From: an uncultured Halomicronema sp.
Lineage (GTDB): Bacteria; Cyanobacteriota; Cyanobacteriia; Phormidesmidales; Phormidesmidaceae
Length of the DNA: 35,781 nucleotides
Direction of reading: 5' to 3'
NCBI GenBank assembly: GCA_937899725.1
Contig: CALCCA010000143.1
Coordinates: forward strand, 1 to 35,781
A program made the position numbers and the translations under genes. Below are positions 23,370 to 32,698 of this stretch, piece by piece; the first letter of the stretch is position 1; each line of letters opens with the position of its first letter. The notes below the pieces were generated by a model. That model worked only from the letters and a program-made list of their open reading frames with translations. It made no database searches and was not told the DNA's origin.

Positions 23370-26036
23370 ATGGCTATTTTCAGCCTATTTCAGGCAGTAC
23401 TTCTTGTCGGGAACATGCCAAGAGAGCAATGTTATCTCTGGCAGCAGGAATTAATTGGGTTGCATGCGACGTCTGATGCGATCATTGCTCTTGCCTATTT
23501 TTTCATATCAGTAACGCTTTTCCACTTCACACGTCGTGAATGGAGCGTGCCAATCAGAAAGATTCTCTTCCTGTTATCTGTGTTCACGCTGGCTTGCGGT
23601 GCGGCATGTTTGCTGGAAATTTGGGCACTCTGGCACCCAATCTACTGGGCTTCTGGAGGATTAAAAGCGCTCATAGCATTGGTAATGGTCGGACTTGTCG
23701 GTTTAGCCTTTCCATCAATAGGTCTACGTCAGCTGGATAAACTTGTTGCGAATGAAAAAGCGCTAAAGGCAGAAGTTGTGCAACTCCGAGACGTCGCTGC
23801 AGCTTTAGAGGAGAGTCATCTCCGTTTTAACAGTGCTTTTGAATATGCAGCCATTGGTATGGCGCTGGTCTCTTTGGAGGGCGCTTGGTTAGATGTCAAC
23901 AATTCGCTCGGTAAATTAGTTGGCTATACGGCCCAAGAGTTGAAAACTAAGACGTTTCAGGACATTACGCATCCAGATGATCTGGCAACAGACTTGGCCT
24001 ATCTTCGACAAATGCTCAAAGGTGAGCGACTGACTTACCAAATGGAAAAGCGATATTTCCATAAACAAGGACACATTGTTTGGGTTTCGCTCAGTGTTTC
24101 CTTGGTTCACAATTCTGAGGGAAAACCCCTATACTTTGTTTCCCAAATTCAGGATATATCTGCACGCAAGCAAGCTGAAGAAGCGTTACTTCAAAGTGAG
24201 GCAACCAATCGAGCAGTTTTTGAGCAGGCTGGAATTGGCATTAATCAAGCTGATCCCGAGACTGGAATTTATATTCGAGCCAATCAGCGCTTCTGTGAAT
24301 TGCTGGACTATACGAACGACGAACTCAGACAGCTCACCTATCAAGAGGTCACACATCCAGAAGATCGAGATCGAAACATTGAGCAAATTCATCAAGTTTT
24401 AGGCGGTACAAGAAAATCTTTCACCCAAGAAAAGCGCTACATTCGTAAAGATGGAACCTATGTATGGGTAGAGATAACAGTTTCCAGAATTTGCAGCGAC
24501 CAAGATCACATTATTTCTTATCTAGCTATCGTTCAAGATATTAATGATCGAAAAGCGACTGAAATCACTCTTGCAACTAAGACAGAGCAGTTAGATGGTT
24601 TCTTTTCACTGGCTTTAGACTTACTCTGCATTACCAGCGCCAGCGGACATTTCCTTCGACTTAATAATATATGGGAGCAAACGCTAGGTTATTCCTTATC
24701 AGAGCTCGAAGGAACTGAGTTTATCAGTTATGTACACCCCGATGATGTGGCGAACACGTTGCATGCGGCCTCTCAGCTAGAAGCTGGTGAGCAGGTACTC
24801 AGTTTTATTAACCGTTACCGTTGTTACGATGGCTCCTATCGCTGGATTGAATGGCGGAGCCGCCCGAGTGGCGAACTGGTTTATTCAGCGGCGCGAGACG
24901 TGACTGAGCGGGTGCAGGCAGAAAAAAGCTTGCCTCAGTTATCTGACAGCCTAGACTTGGCCATAGCCTCCAATGACATTGGCCTTTGGGATTGGAATGT
25001 TAGGCAGAATACTTTCCTCTATGACCAACGAACCCAGGAGCTATATGACGTTGACCCAGGCTGCTGCAACAGTCTTTATGAAATGTGGGCTGACCGGCTT
25101 CATGGTGCTGATTATGCTGCCGCAACAACTGCTTTGCAATTGGCCATCGAAGGGCAGCAGGATTTTAACCAGGAGCTTCGAGTCCTTCAGGCTGACGATA
25201 CTGTCCGCTTTGTTAGAGCCGGCGCCCTTATCCAGCGTGATGCTCAAAATCGCCCCAAGCGGATTATTGGGATTAGCTACGATATTACCGAGCGCAAACG
25301 TGCGCAAGAGCTGGTCCGACAATATGCAGCTCAGCTAAAGGCTTCTAATCAGGAGCTAGAAGCCTTCGCCTACTCTGTCTCTCATGACCTCAGAGCGCCT
25401 TTGCGAGCAATTGATGGTTTTAGCCAAGCGCTCATTGAGGACTATGGAGAACGTTTTGATGCAGAGGGGCAAGATTACTTTGATCGTATTCGTAAGAATG
25501 TGGCTCGTATGGGCCTCCTCATTGATGATCTGCTGAGACTATCACGGGTTTCTCGTTCGAAAATCAGCTATACAGGTGTCGATTTGGGCATGTTAGCCCA
25601 AGACCTGATGAAGGATTTTCAGGCTTCTGAACCTGAGCGGCATGTCGAGTTTGTAAATGCTTCCACAGGTATCATCCAAGCTGATGCCACTTTAATGCAG
25701 GTCGTCCTGCTCAATCTGCTACAAAACGCCTGGAAATTTACGAGCCATCACGCTACTGCCCGTATTGAATTTGGCTTAGTCCTTCAGTTAGAGGAGCCAA
25801 CTTACTTTGTTCGAGATGATGGTGCTGGCTTTGATATGACATACGTCAATAAGCTCTTTGGGGTCTTTCAACGCTTACACAGGGCGGATGAATTCTCCGG
25901 TACAGGTATTGGGCTGGCGACCGTTCAAAGAGCTATTTCCCGCCATGGTGGACGGGTATGGGCGGAAAGCACTATCGAAGAAGGCGCGACATTCTATTTC
26001 ACTGTCCCTGGCATAAATCTTGAGAGAGCTTCTTAA
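23370..26036 (+). CDS. Ethylene-receptor-like N-terminus, multi-PAS sensor histidine kinase
   Basis: 888 residues from the ATG at 23370; an in-frame TTG at 23355 is the alternative. No good ribosome-binding site is seen for either. Residues 18-115 form three membrane helices of the ETR1-like type (CYLWQQELIGLHATSDAIIALAYF, then WALWHPIYWASGGLKALIALV). Against ETR1, Asp 36 and Tyr 43 are kept, as is the copper-binding Cys (Cys 76), but the His four residues on is Cys 80 and the Pro after the Tyr is Ser 47. Four PAS domains follow (about 150-655), then a phytochrome-like HisKA with His 672 (SVSHDLRAPLRAIDG) and an HATPase with LLQNAWKF, DDGAGFD and GTGIGLATV. There is no receiver domain; the next gene, three bases on, encodes one. 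Confidence 0.9.
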   Translation: MAIFSLFQAVLLVGNMPREQCYLWQQELIGLHATSDAIIALAYFFISVTLFHFTRREWSVPIRKILFLLSVFTLACGAACLLEIWALWHPIYWASGGLKALIALVMVGLVGLAFPSIGLRQLDKLVANEKALKAEVVQLRDVAAALEESHLRFNSAFEYAAIGMALVSLEGAWLDVNNSLGKLVGYTAQELKTKTFQDITHPDDLATDLAYLRQMLKGERLTYQMEKRYFHKQGHIVWVSLSVSLVHNSEGKPLYFVSQIQDISARKQAEEALLQSEATNRAVFEQAGIGINQADPETGIYIRANQRFCELLDYTNDELRQLTYQEVTHPEDRDRNIEQIHQVLGGTRKSFTQEKRYIRKDGTYVWVEITVSRICSDQDHIISYLAIVQDINDRKATEITLATKTEQLDGFFSLALDLLCITSASGHFLRLNNIWEQTLGYSLSELEGTEFISYVHPDDVANTLHAASQLEAGEQVLSFINRYRCYDGSYRWIEWRSRPSGELVYSAARDVTERVQAEKSLPQLSDSLDLAIASNDIGLWDWNVRQNTFLYDQRTQELYDVDPGCCNSLYEMWADRLHGADYAAATTALQLAIEGQQDFNQELRVLQADDTVRFVRAGALIQRDAQNRPKRIIGISYDITERKRAQELVRQYAAQLKASNQELEAFAYSVSHDLRAPLRAIDGFSQALIEDYGERFDAEGQDYFDRIRKNVARMGLLIDDLLRLSRVSRSKISYTGVDLGMLAQDLMKDFQASEPERHVEFVNASTGIIQADATLMQVVLLNLLQNAWKFTSHHATARIEFGLVLQLEEPTYFVRDDGAGFDMTYVNKLFGVFQRLHRADEFSGTGIGLATVQRAISRHGGRVWAESTIEEGATFYFTVPGINLERAS

Positions 26037-26039
26037 ATC

Positions 26040-26462
26040 ATGGCCTCCTTACGCCCGATTGTATTAGTTGAAGATAATCCTGATGATGAAATGCTGACCA
26101 TGCGGGCGTTGCAACGCAGTAAGTTGAAGAACCCAATTCTGATTGCCAGAGATGGGGCTGAAGCTTTAAACACCATATTTGCGGCAAATCCGCTACCTAG
26201 CGTTGTCTTACTGGATTTGAAATTACCGAAAGTAAACGGTTTAGAGGTTTTGCGCCATCTCAGGGCTGATGCTAGAACTCGACTGTTGCCCGTGGTGATG
26301 CTGACCTCATCGACTGAAGAACAGGACATCCTTGATAGCTATGACCTAGGCGCAAATAGCTATGTGCGGAAGCCAGTGGAGTTTAGTCAGTTTACCGAGG
26401 CTGTGACTCAGTTAGGACTGTATTGGGTACTCGTCAGTGAACAGTTACCTGAGGAAGTGTAA
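26040..26462 (+). CDS. Single-domain response regulator, Rcp1-like
   Basis: 140 residues, a lone CheY-like receiver of the type paired with phytochrome-class kinases. Seen: VLVEDNPDDEML with the acidic pair (11-12), phospho-acceptor Asp 59 in LLDLKLPKVNG, the Thr/Ser of VVMLTSS at about 89-90, and Lys 111 in YVRKPV. The C-terminus FTEAVTQLGLYWVLVSEQLP is typical of the Rcp1 group. It starts three bases after the PAS kinase and ends two bases before the hybrid kinase, so all three are probably one transcript. It likely takes phosphate from His 672 of the upstream kinase and shuttles it, perhaps to the HPt of the next protein. It has no output domain. Confidence 0.95.
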   Translation: MASLRPIVLVEDNPDDEMLTMRALQRSKLKNPILIARDGAEALNTIFAANPLPSVVLLDLKLPKVNGLEVLRHLRADARTRLLPVVMLTSSTEEQDILDSYDLGANSYVRKPVEFSQFTEAVTQLGLYWVLVSEQLPEEV

Positions 26463-26464
26463 CT

Positions 26465-29400
26465 ATGAGCGAGGTCCTTAACGTTTTAATTATTGAAGAC
26501 TCAGAGGATGATGCCCTGCTCGTTGTTCGAGCATTGTGCCGGGGCCAGCTTCAACCTAACTGGGAGCGCGTTCAAACAGCTGAGTCGGTCTACGAGATGC
26601 TGACCACCGGCTCATGGGATATTGTGCTCTCTGATTACAATTTACCCGGCTTTGATGCTCCTGCAGCGCTAGAAATCGTTAAGCGACTCAAGCCTGAACT
26701 CCCATTTATTGTTATTTCGGGAACTATCGGCGAAGAACGAGCTGTAGCAATGATGCGCTTAGGAGTCAATGACTATCTAATGAAAGATAGCTTGGCTCGA
26801 CTACCAGAGGCCGTGCGACGCGAAGTGCAAGAGGCTCAGAATCGAGTTGAGAATCAGAAAACCAGAGCTGAGCTAAGTCAAAGCAAGGCCACAAGCAGCG
26901 CAATTATTAATGCGATTCCTGATCTATTAATGAGCATGAACCGAAATGGCCATTACCGCTATATGGGTAATGGTGGTGGGATTACTAGCATCTGTCCTTA
27001 CGATGAAAATGCTGTTTTTTCAGTCAATACAACATTGCCGCCAGAGATGGCTGAAAAACGTCTTGCGGCAACTTCAAGGGCTTTGGACACAGGAGTGTTA
27101 CAGGTTTATGAGCAAGCGCTACAGATCGATGGCATCGATTGTTACGAAGAGGTTCGAGTCGCCCCGCTAAACGATGATCAGGTCTTGATTATGGTTCGTG
27201 ATGTGAGCGATCGCAGGCGAGCAGAGAATGGCTTACGTGATGCAGAAGAGTGCTATCGCAACATGTTTCAGGGGGCATTGGTCGGAATTTATCAGAGCAC
27301 ACTCAGTGGTCAGTATCTTGAGGTTAACCCAGCACTCGCAAAAATTTATGGCTATGACTCTCCACAAATACTTAAAGCAGAAATAAACGATATTGATCAG
27401 CAGATATATGTCGATCCAGTAGCGCGAAAAGACTTGCTGCGTCAAATCCAAAACAATGGCAGCAGCACTAGTTTTCAGTGCCAAGTCTTTCAAAAAGATG
27501 GTCGCAAAATTTGGATTAATGAAACTGGAAAATTCATTATGAACTCCAATGGTGAGCCTGTATATTATGAAGGATTTGTTCAAGATATTACGACTCAGAA
27601 GGAATCAGAGCTTACTCTCAGGCGGCTAGTCACTGGCACAGCTGCTTTCACTGGAGAAGCATTTTTTCCGATATTAGCGCGCTGTCTTACAGAAGTACTT
27701 GATGTCCGCCACGCCATTATTGCTGAGTATGAAAATAACTCCCTGAATCCGCTATCTTTTTGGTCAGACAAAGCGCGTCAGGAGCCATACTCGCTACCAT
27801 TAAATGCTTCGTACTGCTGCCAAGAGACCTTAAGAAGGCAGTTCTTTAAGCATGCCATCAAAAAAACTGATAACCCCACTGACACTATATTGCACACCCA
27901 CCTAAATTCTAAAGGTTTTTTAGGCATCGCGTTACTCAACTCAGACTTGCGACCTATTGGACTTCTTTGTGTACTTGATGACGATCCTATTTTAGACCCA
28001 TCTCAACAGGCCGATGCAATTTTGCAGGTTTTTGCCGCCCGTGCCTCTGCAGAACTAGAGCAGCAGCAGACCAATCGTCAGCTCTCAGATCTAGCTCAAT
28101 CTCTGGAAGAGAAAGTTGCTGAGCGCACCATTGCCTTAACGAAATCGAATAAAGATTTACATGATGCGATTCAGCATTATCAAGAGACTGAAAAGGCGTT
28201 GAGGTTAAGCGAAACTGGATATCGTTTGGCTAGAGACGAAGCAGAAAAAGCAAATCAGGCTAAGAGTGAATTTTTGGCGCTGATGAGCCATGAAATCAGA
28301 ACGCCAATGAATGCCATTTTAGGCCTGCTTTACTTGACACTTAAAACGCCAGTTAGTCTAGTGCAAAAAGATTATTTGGAAAAATCTCAAGTAGCAGCCA
28401 AATCCCTGTTGAAAATCATCAATGATATCCTTGATTTTTCTAAAATTGAAGCAGGAAAATTTGAACTAGAATCTTACGAGTTTTCCTTGAATAAAGTTTT
28501 GCGTCAAGTCACAGATATGATGCTTCATAAAGCATCACAGAAACATCTGGAAGTATTATTGGATACTCACCCGGCCATTCCCGACATACTAATCGGGGAT
28601 AGTTTGAGGCTTGCGCAGATCATCACCAACTTAACCAGTAATAGCCTTAAGTTTACAGATAATGGTGAAGTGGTGATTATAGTCAAGCCAATTAAGCAAA
28701 GCACCACAGAAATTACGCTGAGGTTTGGTGTTAGAGATACTGGCATCGGCATGTCAAAAGAGCAAACTCAAAGATTATTTGAACCCTTTACTCAGGTAGA
28801 TATCTCTGCTAAGCGTCGATACGAAGGGACAGGCCTCGGGCTAAGTATCTGCAAACGGTTGGTCGAACAAATGCAGGGGAAAATTTGGGTTGAGAGCCAA
28901 CTTAATTGCGGTAGTGTTTTCTGGTTTGATATTGTTTTAGGTGTAGGCGCTCAGAAATTCACTTTAACTTTGTCGCCAGGTTCTTTGCCGCAGAGCCTGC
29001 AAAAACTATCATGCTTAGTTGTCGATAACAATCCAACTTCTCAGGAGATCCTTAAGCATCAACTTATGGCAATGGGCTATCAAGTTGACTGTGCCATTTC
29101 AGGGGTAGAAGCCCTGCGAAAAATTAAGCAGAATGAGGATACTCCCTATCAGCTTATGATAATAGATTTGTGGATGCCAATGATGAGTGGATTAGAGTTG
29201 ATTCAATCTATTCAGAAACAGGCAAACGTATTGTCATCTAAGATTGTATTGGTTACTGCTTACAGTGGCAATGATCTTGTTGCTCAAGCCGAGAATCTAG
29301 GGATATCTACTATTCTGCAAAAGCCAATTACTGCAAATACATTGTTATTGGGTATTTCTGAGGCTTTCGGTATTTCCCAACAACTGACTTGTCAGACTCG

Positions 29401-30511
29401 CTTTATATCAACTATCAGGACTACCGATTTTTCAGTTATTAAAGGTGGGAAAGTACTGTTGGTTGAGGACAATGAAAATAATCAACAAATTGCTGTTGAA
29501 ATACTAGGTAGTACTGGGCTAGAGATTGAGGTTGCAAGAAATGGTCAAGAAGCTATGGACAGGGTAAAGATGCTCTGTTTTGACTTGATTTTAATGGACA
29601 TTCGGATGCCAGGAATGGATGGTCTTGAAGTAACCCGTCGAATTCGCGATCTGGCGCGCGAAGGAGAAGTTGCATCAGAACGGTTTGCTACGGTTCCCAT
29701 CGTGGCCATGAGCGCTAATGCGCTGCAGGGAGATCGTGAAGCCGGTTTGGCAGCTGGGATGAACGATTACTTAACGAAGCCCATTGATCCCGAGCGACTT
29801 TACTCCGCCCTATTGCGGTGGATTCCCAGACAGCACTTAGAGAGGCAATCTGCTGTCCCTTCTGAAAGAATGATGAGCCAAAAGTCAGAGGCAGATCTGT
29901 CTAATCTCCCAGTCTTAGACTGTTATGCAGCCTTAAAACGCTTAGGAGGAAACCAGGAGATATATCAGGGTGTCCTCAAGCAATTTGTGCAGCAACACCA
30001 AAACAGTACTGACTTATTCCGAATAGCTGAGCAGCATCAAGACTGGCAAGCTGGGGGAGAACTGGCGCATTCTATTAAAGGCATAAGTGCTAATATCGGA
30101 GCCCAAAGCCTTGCTAATATTGCAATGAACCTTGAATCGGCTTTTGATAGTTGCCAAACCGAAGTGATTCTAGTTCTACTCCCTATATTTTCCCAACAAT
30201 TAGAGAGTGTGATTGAGGCAATCAAGGAATTCGGCGTTGATTCTGAAAGCAAAAATTTATTAAAAATCCAAAAAGAGTTTAATGAAGAAGAAACTAGGGC
30301 ACTATTATGTCAGCTAGAAAATGCATTAAAAGCTGATTTGGGTGCAGTTACGGAAAAAATCAAACAACTGAGACAGCCGCTGCAAAGTGTTGGCCTTGCT
30401 ACAGAGCTACAAGCGGTTGAGAATTATTTCATCAATCTGGATATGATATCTGCTGCTCAAGCATTGAAGCACATTGAAAATAGCTTAAGAGAGAGCAATT
30501 TCTCTGGCTAA
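26465..30511 (+). CDS. Hybrid histidine kinase: REC-PAS-PAS-GAF-HisKA-HATPase-REC-REC-HPt
   Basis: 1348 residues, without membrane segments. Order: REC1 with Asp 57 in LSDYNLPGFD; PAS1 about 145-255; PAS2 about 262-385 (MFQGALVGIYQS...FVQDITTQK); a GAF-like region 385-545; a coiled coil; HisKA with His 609 (LALMSHEIRTPMNAILG); HATPase with DTGIGMS and GTGLGLSIC; REC2 with Asp 901 (IIDLWMPMMSG); REC3 with Asp 1045 (LMDIRMPGMDG); HPt with His 1202 (LAHSIKG). REC2 has VVDNNP where VVDDNP is usual, so one Mg-binding acidic residue is Asn. The leading REC makes it a likely acceptor of signal from upstream kinases, and the HPt allows onward transfer, perhaps to the REC-GGDEF-EAL protein next door. 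The gene is AT-rich; one HIP1 site (27207-27214) was seen. Confidence 0.94.
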   Translation: MSEVLNVLIIEDSEDDALLVVRALCRGQLQPNWERVQTAESVYEMLTTGSWDIVLSDYNLPGFDAPAALEIVKRLKPELPFIVISGTIGEERAVAMMRLGVNDYLMKDSLARLPEAVRREVQEAQNRVENQKTRAELSQSKATSSAIINAIPDLLMSMNRNGHYRYMGNGGGITSICPYDENAVFSVNTTLPPEMAEKRLAATSRALDTGVLQVYEQALQIDGIDCYEEVRVAPLNDDQVLIMVRDVSDRRRAENGLRDAEECYRNMFQGALVGIYQSTLSGQYLEVNPALAKIYGYDSPQILKAEINDIDQQIYVDPVARKDLLRQIQNNGSSTSFQCQVFQKDGRKIWINETGKFIMNSNGEPVYYEGFVQDITTQKESELTLRRLVTGTAAFTGEAFFPILARCLTEVLDVRHAIIAEYENNSLNPLSFWSDKARQEPYSLPLNASYCCQETLRRQFFKHAIKKTDNPTDTILHTHLNSKGFLGIALLNSDLRPIGLLCVLDDDPILDPSQQADAILQVFAARASAELEQQQTNRQLSDLAQSLEEKVAERTIALTKSNKDLHDAIQHYQETEKALRLSETGYRLARDEAEKANQAKSEFLALMSHEIRTPMNAILGLLYLTLKTPVSLVQKDYLEKSQVAAKSLLKIINDILDFSKIEAGKFELESYEFSLNKVLRQVTDMMLHKASQKHLEVLLDTHPAIPDILIGDSLRLAQIITNLTSNSLKFTDNGEVVIIVKPIKQSTTEITLRFGVRDTGIGMSKEQTQRLFEPFTQVDISAKRRYEGTGLGLSICKRLVEQMQGKIWVESQLNCGSVFWFDIVLGVGAQKFTLTLSPGSLPQSLQKLSCLVVDNNPTSQEILKHQLMAMGYQVDCAISGVEALRKIKQNEDTPYQLMIIDLWMPMMSGLELIQSIQKQANVLSSKIVLVTAYSGNDLVAQAENLGISTILQKPITANTLLLGISEAFGISQQLTCQTRFISTIRTTDFSVIKGGKVLLVEDNENNQQIAVEILGSTGLEIEVARNGQEAMDRVKMLCFDLILMDIRMPGMDGLEVTRRIRDLAREGEVASERFATVPIVAMSANALQGDREAGLAAGMNDYLTKPIDPERLYSALLRWIPRQHLERQSAVPSERMMSQKSEADLSNLPVLDCYAALKRLGGNQEIYQGVLKQFVQQHQNSTDLFRIAEQHQDWQAGGELAHSIKGISANIGAQSLANIAMNLESAFDSCQTEVILVLLPIFSQQLESVIEAIKEFGVDSESKNLLKIQKEFNEEETRALLCQLENALKADLGAVTEKIKQLRQPLQSVGLATELQAVENYFINLDMISAAQALKHIENSLRESNFSG

Positions 30512-30602
30512 ATCTAGGATCTAGGTGGATTTATCTAGAGTTCTAAATTCAATTCTATATTCATGTAACTGTAAAGTTCATCTTGGATGTAAGAGATAGT
30601 CA

Positions 30603-32378
30603 ATGACAATAACAAAACCAACCATCTTAATTGTGGATGATGAACCTACTAACATCCATTTTCTTATTGAAATACTGAAAAATGATTATGCAGTATTGGC
30701 CGCAGTAAATGGGCGTGAAGCAATTCGATTGGCTTCAGGCTGTCAGAGGCCTGATCTAATACTGCTTGACGTAAGGATGCCAGAGCTAGATGGCTATTCT
30801 GTTTGTAAGTTGCTCAAAGATACGCAAAAGACTCAAGATATCCCCATTGTTTTTGTGACTGCTCTTGGGGAAGCAGAGGATGAAACCAAAGGATTTGATC
30901 TTGGTGCCATTGACTATATCGTGAAACCTGTCAACCCGGCTATTGTTCATGCTAGGGTCAGCAGCCAAATTCAACTTTCTCAACTCAATCGGCAGCTTCA
31001 AGAACTCAATGTCTCTCTAGAGAAGCGCGTTGAAGAGCGAACTGCTCAGCTTCAAACCCTGGTCATGTTCGATAATTTAACCGGCTTACCCAGTCGAGCT
31101 GCTCTGCTGCGTCATCTTCAAGAACTTCTGATTGTTTCTGATCCAGATAAAGTCATTACTTTATTGTCAATTGATATTGACAATTTTAGTTTAATAAATG
31201 ACTCTTTGGGGCACAAGATTGGCGATCAAATTTTAATTGTCTTTGGACAACATCTAGAAAAAATCATAAACGCTGATAACTTGCTAGTTAGGGTTAGTGA
31301 AGATAGCTTTTATCTGCTTGCAGACGATATCAATACGCTTCAACAGGCAGCAGCCTTTACTGATCAAATATTTGCAAGCCTAAAGTCACCTATTAAAGTT
31401 CAAAACTATGATTTCTGGCTGTCAGTTAGTGTAGGAATTGTCGTAGAAAAAGTATCAAGTTATGAAAATTCATTAGAGCTGCTAAGGGCTGCTGATATTG
31501 CGCTGCATAAAGCCAAAAGCAACGGTAAAAACTGTTCTTACACTTATAAAGCAGAAATGCAGACTCTGATTTATAAGCGCCTGCAATTAGAGAATGATTT
31601 AAGAACTGCTATTAAAGAGAAGCAGTTTCAGGTTTATTATCAACCTATCATTGATTTGAGCGATGGGAAAATCTCTGGCTTTGAGGCGCTTGCACGCTGG
31701 CAGCACCCTGAACAGGGTATGATTTCGCCTGATGTATTTATTCCCTGTCTTGAGGAAACAGGTCTAATTATTCCTGCTAGCCTCAGTATTTTTGAGATTG
31801 CTTGTAACCAGTTAGCTAATTGGAACAGACAATATTCACAGCATCTGAACCTAAGCTTAAATTTATCTAATCATCAGTTTTCATACCCAGACTTACTTCA
31901 AGACATCACACGGATTATTCAATTGACAGGTATAGCTCCAGCTAGGTTAAAGCTTGAAATTACAGAAAGCACGATTATTAAAAATCTGAAACGTGCACTC
32001 AGCATCTTAGAGAATTTAAAAAACCAAGGCATAGAAATCAGTATTGATGATTTTGGGACAGGTTATTCTTCCCTCAGCTATCTTAATCAGCTTTCTGTAA
32101 GTAGCCTCAAGGTTGATAGGAGCTTTATTCAAAGTATCGGAGAAGAGGAAGAAAACTCGGAGCTTGCTCGGGCAATCATTGATCTTGGTCATACCTTAGG
32201 AATGAGCATTATTGCTGAAGGGTGCGAGACTGAGAAACAACTCAACTTTCTGCGAAAATTAGGGTGTGAATTTGCTCAAGGCTACTTTTTCTCAAAACCA
32301 TTAGATTGCGAAAGTTCAACTGCCTTTTTGGAATCGTCTCCTCGGTGGGAAAAATCAGAACCTATTTTCTCATTCTAG
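30603..32378 (+). CDS. REC-GGDEF-EAL protein, probable cyclic-di-GMP phosphodiesterase
   Basis: 591 residues. REC has Asp 56 (LLDVRMPELDG) and Lys 108 (YIVKPV). A coiled coil (LEKRVEERTAQLQTL) leads to a GGDEF domain starting FDNLTGLPSR whose active-site motif is SEDSF (232-236), with the two glycines and other key residues lost, so no cyclase activity is expected. The EAL domain is complete: FEALARW (Glu 361), LEITES, DDFGTGYSSLSYL (482-494), KVDRSF, AEGCET and QGYFFSKPL, the residues needed for metal and for hydrolysis of c-di-GMP. It begins 91 bases after the hybrid kinase. It likely receives phosphate on REC and lowers c-di-GMP; the dead GGDEF may bind GTP as a regulator. Confidence 0.93.
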   Translation: MTITKPTILIVDDEPTNIHFLIEILKNDYAVLAAVNGREAIRLASGCQRPDLILLDVRMPELDGYSVCKLLKDTQKTQDIPIVFVTALGEAEDETKGFDLGAIDYIVKPVNPAIVHARVSSQIQLSQLNRQLQELNVSLEKRVEERTAQLQTLVMFDNLTGLPSRAALLRHLQELLIVSDPDKVITLLSIDIDNFSLINDSLGHKIGDQILIVFGQHLEKIINADNLLVRVSEDSFYLLADDINTLQQAAAFTDQIFASLKSPIKVQNYDFWLSVSVGIVVEKVSSYENSLELLRAADIALHKAKSNGKNCSYTYKAEMQTLIYKRLQLENDLRTAIKEKQFQVYYQPIIDLSDGKISGFEALARWQHPEQGMISPDVFIPCLEETGLIIPASLSIFEIACNQLANWNRQYSQHLNLSLNLSNHQFSYPDLLQDITRIIQLTGIAPARLKLEITESTIIKNLKRALSILENLKNQGIEISIDDFGTGYSSLSYLNQLSVSSLKVDRSFIQSIGEEEENSELARAIIDLGHTLGMSIIAEGCETEKQLNFLRKLGCEFAQGYFFSKPLDCESSTAFLESSPRWEKSEPIFSF

Positions 32379-32698
32379 CTTTTAACTTCAATAATTTAAT
32401 TTTACATTTTGCCTAGGAAAAACTAGAGAATATAGGTAGAAGAGAAAGTAGAGGTCTAATTAGAAATTTCAGAGATGTTAAGCTGTGGGTAAAGGGACTG
32501 GGCAAGCTAATTACATTGAGCGCTTTAACTGTACCTTTCAATAATGAGTTTTATAGCTAATGAGGAAGACGTTGTTCTTCCCAAAAAAAAACAAAGAATC
32601 GTAGTCGTGCCACTTAGCATTAAATTCACCGCTGCAGAAATGCATCTTTGCCTTTTTAATATCCTCCAGTTCCATGAATAGTATTGAACCCTAGATAG
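32379..32698. other. 320-base AT-rich gap between the two GGDEF-EAL genes
   Basis: No gene, clear terminator or strong dyad is seen. The gap is much longer than others in the cluster, so the FHA gene may have its own promoter. Confidence 0.4.

Noticed and set aside
23314-23451. Alternative N-terminus of the PAS kinase from the ATG at 23314
   Set aside because: It is in a different frame and ends at a stop near 23450; the CYLWQQELIGLH segment needed by the family is in the 23370 frame. A frameshift in the assembly cannot be fully excluded.
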